Source of the DNA: Pseudomonadota bacterium
GTDB lineage: Bacteria > Pseudomonadota > Alphaproteobacteria > Rhizobiales > Xanthobacteraceae
Direction: 5' to 3'
Length of the DNA: 64,000 bases
Assembly (NCBI GenBank): GCA_018242205.1
Contig: JAFECJ010000001.1
Coordinates: forward strand, 254,170-318,169
Shown: one piece after another, positions 7,552 through 19,211 of the stretch
Layout: every line of letters starts with the position of its first letter
Position numbering within the stretch: position 1 is the first letter of the stretch
Translations under genes and position numbers: made by a program
The notes under the pieces: generated by a model
Told to the model about the DNA's origin: nothing
What the model saw: the letters and a program-made list of their open reading frames with translations, nothing else
Database searches by the model: none

Positions 7552-7956
7552 ATGCCGAAGTATCGAGTACAAGAGTTCAAGCGTAGTCAAGCCAAGGCAT
7601 TGCGTCAGTCATCAACCGATGCCGAGGTCAGGCTTTGGCGGATCCTGCGTTCAAGGCAACTGAACCACATCAAATTTCGCCGTCAGGCACCCATTGGACC
7701 GTGGATTGTCGACTTCGTCGCATTCGAAAATCGGTTGATCGTCGAAGCCGACGGCAGTCAGCATGCTCAAAGCCATCACGACAAAGTTCGCGATCGCGAT
7801 CTGCAAGAACGTGGTTTTCGTATTCTGCGCTTCTGGAACAACGATATCCTGCTCAGCACGAATGGGGTACTTGAAGCCATACTAACCGCATTCGATAAAG
7901 CCCCCTCACCCGGCGCGCTGCGCGCGCCACCCTCTCCCACAAGGGGAGAGGGTTAG
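7552..7956 (+). CDS. DUF559 family endonuclease-fold protein inside the imu operon
   Basis: A 134-residue DUF559 protein, a small PD-(D/E)xK / Vsr-like nuclease fold. Visible features are an N-terminal LRQSSTDAEVRLWRILRSRQL helix pair, the KFRRQAPIGPWIVDF strand with an acidic residue, LIVEADGSQH (candidate catalytic E/D and His), RDRDLQERGFRILRFWN and a C-terminal helix. Function is unproven; relatives are often described as endonuclease-domain proteins. It sits between imuB and dnaE2, is flanked by inverted family A repeats, and its last about 18 residues (PSPGALRAPPSPTRGEG) are encoded by the right repeat. The start ATG follows GAGGGGG from the left repeat closely. Insertion into an existing operon is the natural reading (inference). 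Confidence 0.85.
   Translation: MPKYRVQEFKRSQAKALRQSSTDAEVRLWRILRSRQLNHIKFRRQAPIGPWIVDFVAFENRLIVEADGSQHAQSHHDKVRDRDLQERGFRILRFWNNDILLSTNGVLEAILTAFDKAPSPGALRAPPSPTRGEG
7901..7953 (+). repeat. family A palindromic repeat, right flank of DUF559 gene
   Basis: CCCCTCACCCGGCGCGC..GCGCGCC is followed by ACCCTCTCCC-ACAA-GGGGAGAGGGT. It overlaps the 3' end of the DUF559 gene and ends three bases before the dnaE2 ATG, so its GGGGAGAGGGT doubles as the dnaE2 ribosome-binding site. Confidence 0.82.
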
Positions 7957-11490
<3,534 letters not shown>

Positions 11491-11495
11491 GGCGT

Positions 11496-11957
11496 TCACA
11501 ACAGCTTGCGATAGACCAGGAAGCCGGATTTCTCCGCCACCTGATCGTACAGCCGCATCGCCGTCGCATTGGTCTCGTGCGTCTGCCAATAAACGCGTGG
11601 CGAACCGGCGGCCGGCGCCGCGGCATAGACGGCTTCGATCAAGGCGCGGCCCACGCCGCGGCCGCGCGCCTCGTCGCGCGTGAAGAGATCCTGCAGATAG
11701 CAGCTCGGCCCGATCGATGTCGTGCTGCGGTGATAGAGATAATGCACGAGACCAAGCAGCAGACCGCCCTCCTCCGCCACGATCGCGTGCACCGGCTCAT
11801 CGGCGGCGAAAAAGCGTTCCCACGTCGTACGCGTGATCTCAGGATCGAGCGCCGTCGCTCCGGAGCGGCCGTAGAAGGCGTTATAGCCGTTCCAGAGCGG
11901 CAGCCATTGTTCATAATCGGCACGGGCAACGGGGCGAACCGTCAATGTCGCGGGCAT
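11496..11957 (-). CDS. GNAT family N-acetyltransferase
   Basis: A 153-residue GNAT-fold protein. The acetyl-CoA site is the DEARGRGVGRALIEAVY segment (R/Q-x-x-G-x-G/A) around residues 94-110, preceded by CYLQDLFT and followed by the usual TxATAMRLYDQV motif. The product acetylates an unknown small molecule or protein amine. It converges on dnaE2 with only 5 bases between them and has no obvious operon partner. Confidence 0.85.
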   Translation of the reverse strand: MPATLTVRPVARADYEQWLPLWNGYNAFYGRSGATALDPEITRTTWERFFAADEPVHAIVAEEGGLLLGLVHYLYHRSTTSIGPSCYLQDLFTRDEARGRGVGRALIEAVYAAAPAAGSPRVYWQTHETNATAMRLYDQVAEKSGFLVYRKLL

Positions 11958-12037
11958 GTCTTCCTCGCATGCATGTCCTGCATCCTCGCGTCTCGCCCAG
12001 CAACGCTAGCACGCCGTCGCGCCGCCAGTGACAACTC

Positions 12038-12664
12038 TCAATTCGGCGTGACGCCATCGCGGCCGACATTGATGCGGTCGGCGCCGAGCGAGCCGTCGAG
12101 CTTGCGCTTCACCGACGGCACCAGGACATGGGCGCCGACTTTCAATTCGTCGCGGCTACCGGAAACGTAATCGAGGATCACCACATCCGGCGGCACCATG
12201 ATCTTTTGCTCGCCACCTTTATACTTCACCGTCAGCGTGCGGCCATCGACGCCTGCCACCGTGGTGTCGATGGTGGCGTTGGTCATGGTGCCGCCCGGCG
12301 CGCGGCTCCACGGCCGGAAGCCCTCGCCCAAGCCGCGCTGGCTCTCGGCGAACACGGTGATCCGCATGGCGCGCTGGCTGCCGTCGGCCTGCGGCATGGC
12401 ACCGACGCCGATGAAGGCCCCCGGCTTGAGATCGGCGAGCGTGCCGGGCGTGACGCCGAACACGACGAGCTTCTTATCGAGCGCAATCTCGAAAAATCCG
12501 CCGCCCTCATAGGGCCGGATCCAGATCGTGTCGCCGTCGACTTTCTCGATGGTGCCGGGCAGCCGCAGCGGCGGCTGAAGTTGCGCCGGCGCCGAACCGC
12601 ACGACAAGACCAAAGCCGCCATGGCGGCGAATGCCGCGCCGATCGCCCGATGCCACGGTTTCAT
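12038..12664 (-). CDS. secreted DUF5666-like protein
   Basis: 208 residues starting MKPWHRAIGAAF, with a signal peptide ending near APAQ. The body is beta-rich with repeated motifs of the form GTIEKVDGDTIWIRP, VVAGVDGRTLTVKYKGGE and KVGAHVLVP, as in DUF5666 / OB-like periplasmic proteins of Rhizobiales. The ATG at 12664 is chosen because a signal peptide follows it; the longer frame to 13144 is only the out-of-frame shadow of aroE. It lies 53 bases downstream of aroE on the same strand. No function is known. Confidence 0.72.
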   Translation of the reverse strand: MKPWHRAIGAAFAAMAALVLSCGSAPAQLQPPLRLPGTIEKVDGDTIWIRPYEGGGFFEIALDKKLVVFGVTPGTLADLKPGAFIGVGAMPQADGSQRAMRITVFAESQRGLGEGFRPWSRAPGGTMTNATIDTTVAGVDGRTLTVKYKGGEQKIMVPPDVVILDYVSGSRDELKVGAHVLVPSVKRKLDGSLGADRINVGRDGVTPN

Positions 12665-12717
12665 GCCGCTGTCCTCCCGGAGGCGCCCCTCCGCAACGAA
12701 CACCGCGGCGGCCTCGA

Positions 12718-13668
12718 TCATCCCTGGCTTTTCGCCGGCCGCGGCTTTTTCGGACCCTTGATTTTCACCTTGTCCTTGCCCGCGTCCTTGACCTTCGCCT
12801 TCGCCGCCTTGGCTTCGGCTGTCGCCTCCAGCCCTTCGGCGGCGAGATCGTCCTCGATCAACTTGCGTAATTCCGGCGTCACCTCCGGCTTGACGCCGAA
12901 CCAACGCTCGAAGCCGCCGACCGCCTGGTGCAGCAACATGCCGAGGCCGTCGGCCGTGCGCAGGCCCTTGTCGCGCGCCGCCGCGAGCAGCGCGGTCTCC
13001 AGAGGTACATAGACCAGATCGGCCACCACCATCGACGGCTGGCAGCGTAGATTGATCTCGATTTTCGGCAGCCCGACCATGCCGAGCGAGGTGGTGTTGA
13101 CCAGCAGGCCGGCGCCGCCGAGCAGCCCGGTCATCTCTCCCCACTGCGCCACACGCACACGCGCACCGAACTGCTCGCGCAACGCCTCGGCGCGCTCCGG
13201 CGAACGATTGACGACGTGAACGCGCTGCACGTCGCGCTGCAACAGCGCGAACACCACGGCGCGCGCGCCGCCGCCGGCACCGAGCACGACCGCGCTTTCC
13301 AGCCCGCGATCCCAGCCCGGCGTCATCTGGTCGAGATTGGCGAGAAAGCCTTCGACATCGGTATTGGTCGAACGCAATTTATCGCCTTCGAACCACAAGG
13401 TATTGGCGGCGCCGACGGCGCGGGCCCGATCGTCGGCGACGGTCAGCTCCATCGCGGCCTGCTTATGCGGCACGGTGACGTTGCAACCGACATAACCGCG
13501 TTCGCGCAAATGGCCGATGAAGTCGGCAAACTGATCGGGCGGAATCGCCTCTTTGCGATAATCCGCTTCGATATTGTACTGGCGCATCCAATATTGATGA
13601 ATGAGCGGCGAGCGCGAATGGCTTGCCGGCCAGCCGACGACGCACGCAGCCTTGCGACTGTCACTCAT
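12718..13668 (-). CDS. aroE: shikimate dehydrogenase with basic C-terminal tail
   Basis: AroE reduces 3-dehydroshikimate to shikimate with NADPH in the chorismate pathway. The 316-residue product shows SHSRSPLIHQYWM (substrate binding), NVTVPHKQAAM with the catalytic Lys, NTDVEGF with the partner Asp, the nucleotide-binding VLGAGGGARAVVFAL and NTTSLGM. Standard AroE is about 270-285 residues; the last roughly 45 here (from about LEATAEAKAAKAK) are Lys/Ala/Pro-rich and probably disordered. The ATG at 13668 is preferred to a GTG four codons earlier. A secreted DUF5666-like gene follows on the same strand. Confidence 0.93.
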   Translation of the reverse strand: MSDSRKAACVVGWPASHSRSPLIHQYWMRQYNIEADYRKEAIPPDQFADFIGHLRERGYVGCNVTVPHKQAAMELTVADDRARAVGAANTLWFEGDKLRSTNTDVEGFLANLDQMTPGWDRGLESAVVLGAGGGARAVVFALLQRDVQRVHVVNRSPERAEALREQFGARVRVAQWGEMTGLLGGAGLLVNTTSLGMVGLPKIEINLRCQPSMVVADLVYVPLETALLAAARDKGLRTADGLGMLLHQAVGGFERWFGVKPEVTPELRKLIEDDLAAEGLEATAEAKAAKAKVKDAGKDKVKIKGPKKPRPAKSQG

Positions 13669-13870
13669 GCCCAATGCCACTCAACCGCGTCGCGCACATC
13701 ATCGAAAACCCCAACTGAACCGTCGACATCCAGCTTCCCGCCCCCGGGTCGGCATGGCTTCGCTTGCGTCCGCCGCTATGCTATAGGCCTCCGCGACGCC
13801 GCATTTATTCTTTGCTTGGCCGGCCGTCAACGCCATATCCTCGCCGCTCACTTCCACCGTGGTTTACCCG

Positions 13871-14776
13871 ATGAAATCGATCTTTTTCGACTGCAATGAC
13901 CAGCTTGGCCCGGTCTGGGAGCAGATTCTGCGCCCGGACGATCCGCCGATCGACATCAACATGACGCCGTTCAAGCGCGAGGAATTGCCGCTCGTCATCG
14001 CCGGCTACGACATCGCCATCGACGATCACTCCTACATGCCGACCGACCTGATCGAGCGCTGCAAGCAGCTCAAGCATGTCGTGTTCCTCGGCACGGGCGC
14101 CGCGAGCTACATGAACATCGCCGAGCTGAACGAGCGCGGCATCAAGGTGCACACCATCAAGGGCTATGGCGACACGGCGGTGGCCGAGCACACGATGGCT
14201 CTGTTGTTCGCCTGCGCCCGCGATATCGCGCGCATGGATCACGAGGTACGCGGCGGCATCTGGCAGCCGAAGGAAGGCATGCAGCTCCTCGGCAAGACCA
14301 TCGGACTCATCGGGCTCGGCGGCATCGGCAGCGAGATGGCGCGCATGGCCAAGGGCATCGGCATGAACGTGATCGCCTATAGCCGTACGCCGAAGCCGGA
14401 GCTGGGCATCGAGCAGGTCGATATCGACACTCTGCTCAAGCGTTCCGACGTGGTGTCGATGCATCTGACGCTTGGCGATGAGACGCGTGGCTTCCTGTCG
14501 GCCGAGCGCATCGCCATGATGAAGCACGGCGCCCTCCTGGTGAACACGGCGCGCGGTGCGCTGATCGACGAGCAGGCGCTGATCGATGCGCTGAAAAGCG
14601 GCATCATCCGCCACGCCGGCCTGGACGTGTTCCACTCGGAACCACTCGATCCGAAATCGCCGCTGGCGCAACTGCCGAACGTGACCCTGACTTCGCATGC
14701 CGCGTTCCGCACACTGGAGGCGTCGCAGACGCTGCTGCGCCGCGCCATCGACATCGTAAAGAAAATCAAGGAATGA
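13871..14776 (+). CDS. D-isomer-specific 2-hydroxyacid dehydrogenase
   Basis: A 301-residue NAD(P)-dependent dehydrogenase of the D-2-hydroxyacid family. It has the Rossmann motif GLIGLGGIGSEMA (about 144-156), the catalytic Arg in VNTARGALID, Glu in DVFHSEPL and His in LTSHAA. After the Rossmann strand it reads AYSRTP, with no acidic residue, so NADP preference is possible. Substrate is unknown; relatives include phosphoglycerate and glyoxylate/hydroxypyruvate reductases. The ATG beginning MKSIFFDC is preferred to the GTG four codons upstream. It precedes the MAPEG gene by 53 bases. Confidence 0.87.
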   Translation: MKSIFFDCNDQLGPVWEQILRPDDPPIDINMTPFKREELPLVIAGYDIAIDDHSYMPTDLIERCKQLKHVVFLGTGAASYMNIAELNERGIKVHTIKGYGDTAVAEHTMALLFACARDIARMDHEVRGGIWQPKEGMQLLGKTIGLIGLGGIGSEMARMAKGIGMNVIAYSRTPKPELGIEQVDIDTLLKRSDVVSMHLTLGDETRGFLSAERIAMMKHGALLVNTARGALIDEQALIDALKSGIIRHAGLDVFHSEPLDPKSPLAQLPNVTLTSHAAFRTLEASQTLLRRAIDIVKKIKE

Positions 14777-14829
14777 GCTGATCCACCGCGGTGGCGCGTC
14801 CGTATCGCGGGTAACCCATAGAGGCTGTC

Positions 14830-15228
14830 ATGCCGCTGATCGTTCCCGCCTACGCCGCGCTCTTCGGTCTCATGTTTGCCGCCATCTCGTTCCGGGTGGC
14901 CAATACGCGCCGGATGCGGCGCGTCAGCCTCGGCACCGGCGGCGATCGCCAGCTCGAGCGCTACATCCGCGTCCAGGGCAATTTTGCCGAATACGTGCCG
15001 ATGGCGCTGATCCTGCTGACCTTCCTCGAACTGCAGGAATGGCCGGCGTGGCTTATCCACGCACTCTGTGCCGTTCTGCTGATCGGGCGCGTGCTTCATG
15101 CGCTCGGGATCGGCCGCGAGCCCGACAATTTGCGGTTCCGCGCGTCGGGCATGATCGCGACGCTGAGCGTGCTTATCGTCACGTCGATCCTTCTGCTGGC
15201 CGGCGGCATCTGGCGCGGCTCCCTATAG
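14830..15228 (+). CDS. MAPEG family membrane protein
   Basis: A 132-residue integral membrane protein with about four hydrophobic helices. The family signature region NTRRMRRVSLGTGG..LERYIRVQGNFAEYVPMALILL contains the E-R-x-x-R-x-x-x-N-x-x-E-x-x-P pattern of MAPEG proteins, which include glutathione S-transferase-like enzymes. Bacterial members are largely uncharacterised. AGAGG lies a few bases before the start. Confidence 0.88.
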   Translation: MPLIVPAYAALFGLMFAAISFRVANTRRMRRVSLGTGGDRQLERYIRVQGNFAEYVPMALILLTFLELQEWPAWLIHALCAVLLIGRVLHALGIGREPDNLRFRASGMIATLSVLIVTSILLLAGGIWRGSL

Positions 15229-15237
15229 CCGCGCGGC

Positions 15238-16323
15238 TCAGCGGATCGCGGCATTGACCCTGGGCAACACCTTTTCCGCCAGCAGGATCATGGAGCGGCG
15301 GCCGAGATCGCGGTCCGCCCAGTCCTTGCCGGCATAGAGCAGCGTGCCAAAATCACCGACGCTTTCGCGGAATTTCAGCAATTCGTCGGCGACCTTGTCC
15401 GGCGTGCCGTAAGTGATCAGCGTGTTGCAGACATCTTCGAACGTCACTTCATCGTCCGGCTGATCGCGCCGGGTCTTGAACAGTTCGAGCCGGCCGCCGC
15501 GCTTCACCTTGGCGAATAGCTGCTTGTAGTAATAGATGTAGGGTCCGTCGGGATCCATGGCGTAGTCGCGCGCCGTCTTCTCGTCATCGGCGACGAAGAT
15601 CGACCGCGCCACGCGCCAGTTCGCCGCGTCGACCGTGCGGCCGACCCGCTCGCAACCCTCGATATATTTCGGCCAGTGGCTCCTGACCCATTGCGGCATC
15701 AGGAAGTTGGCCGACACCGGATCCCAGCCGCGCGCCGCGGCCTCGGTGATGCCTTTGGAGAATGGCGCCGTCGCCATCACCACGATCGGCGGGTGCGGCC
15801 GCTGCAGCGGCTTGGCGATGAAGCCCTGGCCGATCTCCGGCACGAATTGCCGTTCGACGCTGATATTCCAATATTGGCCCTTGAGATTATACGGCGGCTC
15901 ACCGGCCCAGATGGCGAGCACCTGATTGATCGCCTCGAGAAACATGGCGTTACGGTCGGCGTCGAGATTGCCGAACACCTCGGCGTCCGAGAGAAGCCCG
16001 CCGGGGCTGATGCCGAACAACAGGCGGCCGTCGAGCATGTGATCGAGCATGGCGAGTTGCGCCGCCACCATGGCCGGATGCGTGTTCGGCATGTTGATGG
16101 TGCCGGTGCCGAGCTTCATGCGTTTAACGCTGTCGGCCAGGCTAGCGAGGAAGACGACGCAGGAGGTGATGTTTTCGGCCCGGTCGGTCACGTGCTCGCC
16201 GCAATAGGCCTCGGTAAAGCCGAGCTCGTCGGCGAGGATGAAAGCCTCGCGGTCCTCGCGCAGCGATTGCCTCCAGTCCTTGTCGAGCGGATGGATCGGC
16301 ATGGTGAAGAAGCCGAGCTGCAT
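15238..16323 (-). CDS. LLM class (luciferase-like) flavin-dependent oxidoreductase
   Basis: A 361-residue bacterial-luciferase-like monooxygenase using reduced FMN. It starts MQLGFFTMPIHP, and shows DELGFTEAYCGEH, GTGTINMPNTHP, MLDHMLDGRLLFGISPGG and ITYGTPDKVADELL, all typical of limonene/alkanal monooxygenase-type LLM proteins. Substrate is unknown. The start at 16323 is supported by GGGGGA 6 bases upstream; a longer frame to 16593 starts with a low-complexity shadow. It is divergent from the dehydrogenase at 16466. Confidence 0.88.
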   Translation of the reverse strand: MQLGFFTMPIHPLDKDWRQSLREDREAFILADELGFTEAYCGEHVTDRAENITSCVVFLASLADSVKRMKLGTGTINMPNTHPAMVAAQLAMLDHMLDGRLLFGISPGGLLSDAEVFGNLDADRNAMFLEAINQVLAIWAGEPPYNLKGQYWNISVERQFVPEIGQGFIAKPLQRPHPPIVVMATAPFSKGITEAAARGWDPVSANFLMPQWVRSHWPKYIEGCERVGRTVDAANWRVARSIFVADDEKTARDYAMDPDGPYIYYYKQLFAKVKRGGRLELFKTRRDQPDDEVTFEDVCNTLITYGTPDKVADELLKFRESVGDFGTLLYAGKDWADRDLGRRSMILLAEKVLPRVNAAIR

Positions 16324-16465
16324 GTTTCCCCCGGTGACGTTCTTTTGCATTTCAGGGCGGCGACGATAGGCGATCGTGCCGCGGCGTGAAAGACGCCTGC
16401 CGCCGCGGCGATGGCGCAACGCCGCCCGAAATGACAAGATGCGGCGGCAGCGGAGCGGAGACGGC

Positions 16466-17470
16466 ATGGCACGGAAGACCCAGGCGGCGGCAAAGCGGCG
16501 GGCGCGGGCAGCGAAAGGTGGGCGGGCTACCAAGGGTACCGTCGGCGTCGTCGGCCTCGGCATCATGGGCGGCGCCTTCGCCCGCAACCTCAAGCGCGCC
16601 GGCTGGCGCGTCGTCGGCTACGACATCAGCGCCGCGCGCCGGCTCGCGGCCAAGGATCGCGGCATCCGCATCGTCCGCAATGCCACCGAAGTGGCGAAAC
16701 AAGCCTCGGTCGTGCTCACCAGCCTGCCCTCGCCCAAGGCACTCGCGTCCGTGGTCCACGAACTCATAACCGCCAAGGTACCGCCGATCACGCTCGTCGA
16801 ACTGAGCACCTTCGCACTCGCCGACAAGCAGAAGGCCGAACGCCGACTGCGCAAGGCGAAGCACACGATGCTCGACGTGCCGGTGAGCGGCACCGGCGCC
16901 CAGGCGGCGCGCGGCGATGCCGTATTCTACGCCAGCGGCGACAGCAAGGCGATCAAGCGGCTCAAACCGATGTTCGCCGACTGCGGCCGCGCCGCCTTCG
17001 ACGTCGGCGCCTTCGGCAACGGCAGCAAGATGAAATACGTCGCCAACCTCATGGTCGCCATTCACAACGTCGCCAGCGCCGAGGCCATGGTGCTCGGCAT
17101 GAAGGCCGGCCTGCCGCCGCAGACGGTGTTCGATCTTATCAGCGCCGGCGCCGGCCAGTCCCGGATCTTCGACCTGCGCGCGCCCATGATGGTGAGGAAC
17201 GACTACGACGCCGTGACGGCAACGATCGACATGTTCGACAAGGATATCAAGCTGATCGGCGACTTCGTCCGGGCCAACCGCGTGCGCACGCCTTTGTTCG
17301 ATGCGGTGCTGCCAGTCTACGACAAGGCGCTCAAGTCCGGCCTCGGCGCCAAGGACGCGGCCGCGGTCTGCGCCGTGCTGGAGAAGATGGCGCGGCTCAA
17401 GCGCGACAGCATCGGCAACATCGGCAACATCGGAAAGATCGGCAAGACCCGGGCGCCGCGTCAGGCATAG
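16466..17470 (+). CDS. beta-hydroxyacid dehydrogenase (3-hydroxyisobutyrate dehydrogenase family)
   Basis: 334 residues. The Rossmann motif GVVGLGIMGGAFARNL is followed by a DVPVSGTGAQAARG substrate-binding motif and GSKMKYVANL with the catalytic Lys of the family, so it should oxidise a 3-hydroxyacid or tartronate-semialdehyde-like substrate with NAD(P). The N-terminus has about 28 extra Lys/Arg/Ala-rich residues. The C-terminus has a short IGN-IGN-IGK repeat. It overlaps the convergent FAD monooxygenase gene by 10 bases. Confidence 0.85.
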   Translation: MARKTQAAAKRRARAAKGGRATKGTVGVVGLGIMGGAFARNLKRAGWRVVGYDISAARRLAAKDRGIRIVRNATEVAKQASVVLTSLPSPKALASVVHELITAKVPPITLVELSTFALADKQKAERRLRKAKHTMLDVPVSGTGAQAARGDAVFYASGDSKAIKRLKPMFADCGRAAFDVGAFGNGSKMKYVANLMVAIHNVASAEAMVLGMKAGLPPQTVFDLISAGAGQSRIFDLRAPMMVRNDYDAVTATIDMFDKDIKLIGDFVRANRVRTPLFDAVLPVYDKALKSGLGAKDAAAVCAVLEKMARLKRDSIGNIGNIGKIGKTRAPRQA

Positions 17471-18702
17471 AGAAAATCGAGCGTCGCCGTTTCCTTGATC
17501 ACGGCGGCGTCGGTGGCGTGGCGGCCGGCGCTCGCCTGCTCCGCCTGCGTCTTTGTGGCCTGGAGATAAGCGCCGAGGTGGCGCGCCCATTCGATGATGC
17601 GGCGGTTCTCGGTGAGCCGCGCCGCCTCGAATGCCATGAGCGCGGTGGCGACATCGCCATCCGTGGCGAGCGCCTCGGCCAGGGCTGCGGCATCGTCCGC
17701 CGCCTTCGACACGCCGGCGCCGACATGCGGCCGGGCCACGAAGGCGGCATCGCCGATCACCGCCACCCGGCCGAAAGCCATGCGCGGCGACGACAGATCG
17801 TAGATCGGCTGCAGCAACGGCTCGTCGATCAACCGCACCAGAGCGCGGAACGGCGGCGCCAGCAGGCGCTCGGCGGCGTCCCGCATCTCGGCGATGGCCT
17901 CGGCGCGGATCAGGGCCGGCGGAATGGAAATGTCGTGCTCGCGGCCGTGCGCATCGGTCAGCAGCCATTTGAGCTTGGTGGCCTCGTCGGCCGGCCGGTA
18001 CCAGATGACATTGGTGCGGCGGTGTCCCGCGCGCAGATCATTGTCCGGCCCGGCGACCGGATAGCTCAGGAACTGCTCGCCCGGCGGCAGGCCGAACGAC
18101 ATGATGTCGAAGATCGCGTCGCGGGTGTCGCGCGGAATGCGGTGTTCGGCGATCAGCGCGCGCCAGGCGACGTAGCCGGCATAGAGCGGAGCAACGTCAG
18201 GCGCGACGAACTGGCGCACCGTGGAGCGGATGCCGTCGGCACCGACCAGCAGGTCGGCGGTTACGTCGCCGTCGATAAAATGCGCGGTGACGCCGCCTTC
18301 GGTCTGCGTAAAACCCTTCAGCGTCCGGCCTCGATGATATTGTTCGTCCGGAAAGGCCTGGCGCATCAGGCGAAATACGCGTTCCCATGCCGTCGCCACC
18401 TGGGCACAATCGAGTTCGTCCGAGATGTCGCCCCCGGCGTTCAGGATCTGGCGCCGCGCAATGCGCACACCGAGATCGTCGGTCCTGAGACCCAAGCCAT
18501 TGAGCCGGGCAATCAACTCGGGTTGCGCGACGATACCGGCGCCCCGGCCGGACAGTTCCTCGCCGACGCGCTCATAGACGTCGACGCGCCAGCCGCTGCG
18601 CTGCAACAACAGCGCACTCAACAGCCCACTCATCGAACCGCCGACGATGACGGCGCGCCGTTCCCTGCCCACTGCGACCCTCGCCGCGTCTTCTTGTTCC
18701 AC
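17461..18702 (-). CDS. FAD-dependent aromatic-ring-type monooxygenase
   Basis: A 413-residue group A flavoprotein hydroxylase. FAD motifs are AVIVGGSMSGLLSALLL at the N-terminus, the LLVGADGIRSTVR (DG) motif, and GRVAVIGDAAFVARPHVGAG (GD motif). Overall it resembles 2,6-dihydroxypyridine 3-monooxygenase-type enzymes, but the substrate cannot be read from sequence. The start codon appears to be GTG with a weak ribosome-binding site. It diverges from the cupin gene, suggesting a shared regulatory gap of 44 bases. Confidence 0.85.
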   Translation of the reverse strand: MEQEDAARVAVGRERRAVIVGGSMSGLLSALLLQRSGWRVDVYERVGEELSGRGAGIVAQPELIARLNGLGLRTDDLGVRIARRQILNAGGDISDELDCAQVATAWERVFRLMRQAFPDEQYHRGRTLKGFTQTEGGVTAHFIDGDVTADLLVGADGIRSTVRQFVAPDVAPLYAGYVAWRALIAEHRIPRDTRDAIFDIMSFGLPPGEQFLSYPVAGPDNDLRAGHRRTNVIWYRPADEATKLKWLLTDAHGREHDISIPPALIRAEAIAEMRDAAERLLAPPFRALVRLIDEPLLQPIYDLSSPRMAFGRVAVIGDAAFVARPHVGAGVSKAADDAAALAEALATDGDVATALMAFEAARLTENRRIIEWARHLGAYLQATKTQAEQASAGRHATDAAVIKETATLDFLYA

Positions 18703-18719
18703 GGTGTTTGCCCTATACT
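18691..18719 (+). promoter_or_regulatory. possible promoter of the cupin gene
   Basis: TATACT (18714-18719) lies 17 bases after TTCTTG, a weak -35. It occupies the short divergent gap before the cupin gene. Offered only as a candidate. Confidence 0.3.
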
Positions 18720-18746
18720 AGCGCAAAGACACAGCGGAGGAATGCC

Positions 18747-19211
18747 ATGGCCTTCGGCAGCAACGCCCTGACAATGGTCGACAAGGCGCCCGAGACCAAG
18801 ACCACCCTGCAATGGACACCGGACATCGCCGCCGAATTCGAGCGAGAGGCCGCCGACCCCAACCCGTGCGTCGGATCGACGCTGCTGTCCGAGAACGAGC
18901 GCACGCGCGTCTGGATCATCCGGCTGGCGCCGGGCGAGCGCTTCGGCTTTCACCGCCATGTGCTCGATTACTTCTGGACCTCGGTCACCGGCGGCCGCGG
19001 CCGTCAGCACGTCAGCGACGGCACGACGGTGGAATACACTTATCAGCCGGGCGAGACCCGGCACGAGAGCTACGCGAAGGGCCGCTACAAAGTGCACGAC
19101 CTGCAGAACGTCGGTGACCAGGACATGGTCTTCATGACCGTCGAGTTCAAGGATTCCGCCAACGCGCCGCTGCCGCTGCCGGCGGGCCTTCGCCCACAAG
19201 CCGCGGCCTGA
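18747..19211 (+). CDS. cupin-domain protein
   Basis: A 154-residue single-domain cupin. The region RLAPGERFGFHRHVLDYFWTSVTGG contains the first cupin motif with His residues as metal ligands, and QPGETRHESYAKG the second. Small cupins of this type are dioxygenases, isomerases or ligand sensors; no choice is possible here. The ATG at 18747 has GGAGG 6 bases upstream, better than the earlier in-frame ATG at 18708. It may act with the divergent FAD monooxygenase (inference from position). Confidence 0.8.
   Translation: MAFGSNALTMVDKAPETKTTLQWTPDIAAEFEREAADPNPCVGSTLLSENERTRVWIIRLAPGERFGFHRHVLDYFWTSVTGGRGRQHVSDGTTVEYTYQPGETRHESYAKGRYKVHDLQNVGDQDMVFMTVEFKDSANAPLPLPAGLRPQAAA

Noticed and set aside
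7552..7956. DUF559 gene as part of a restriction or defence island
   Set aside because: No methyltransferase, helicase or other defence gene is nearby; the operon is a DNA-damage tolerance cassette.
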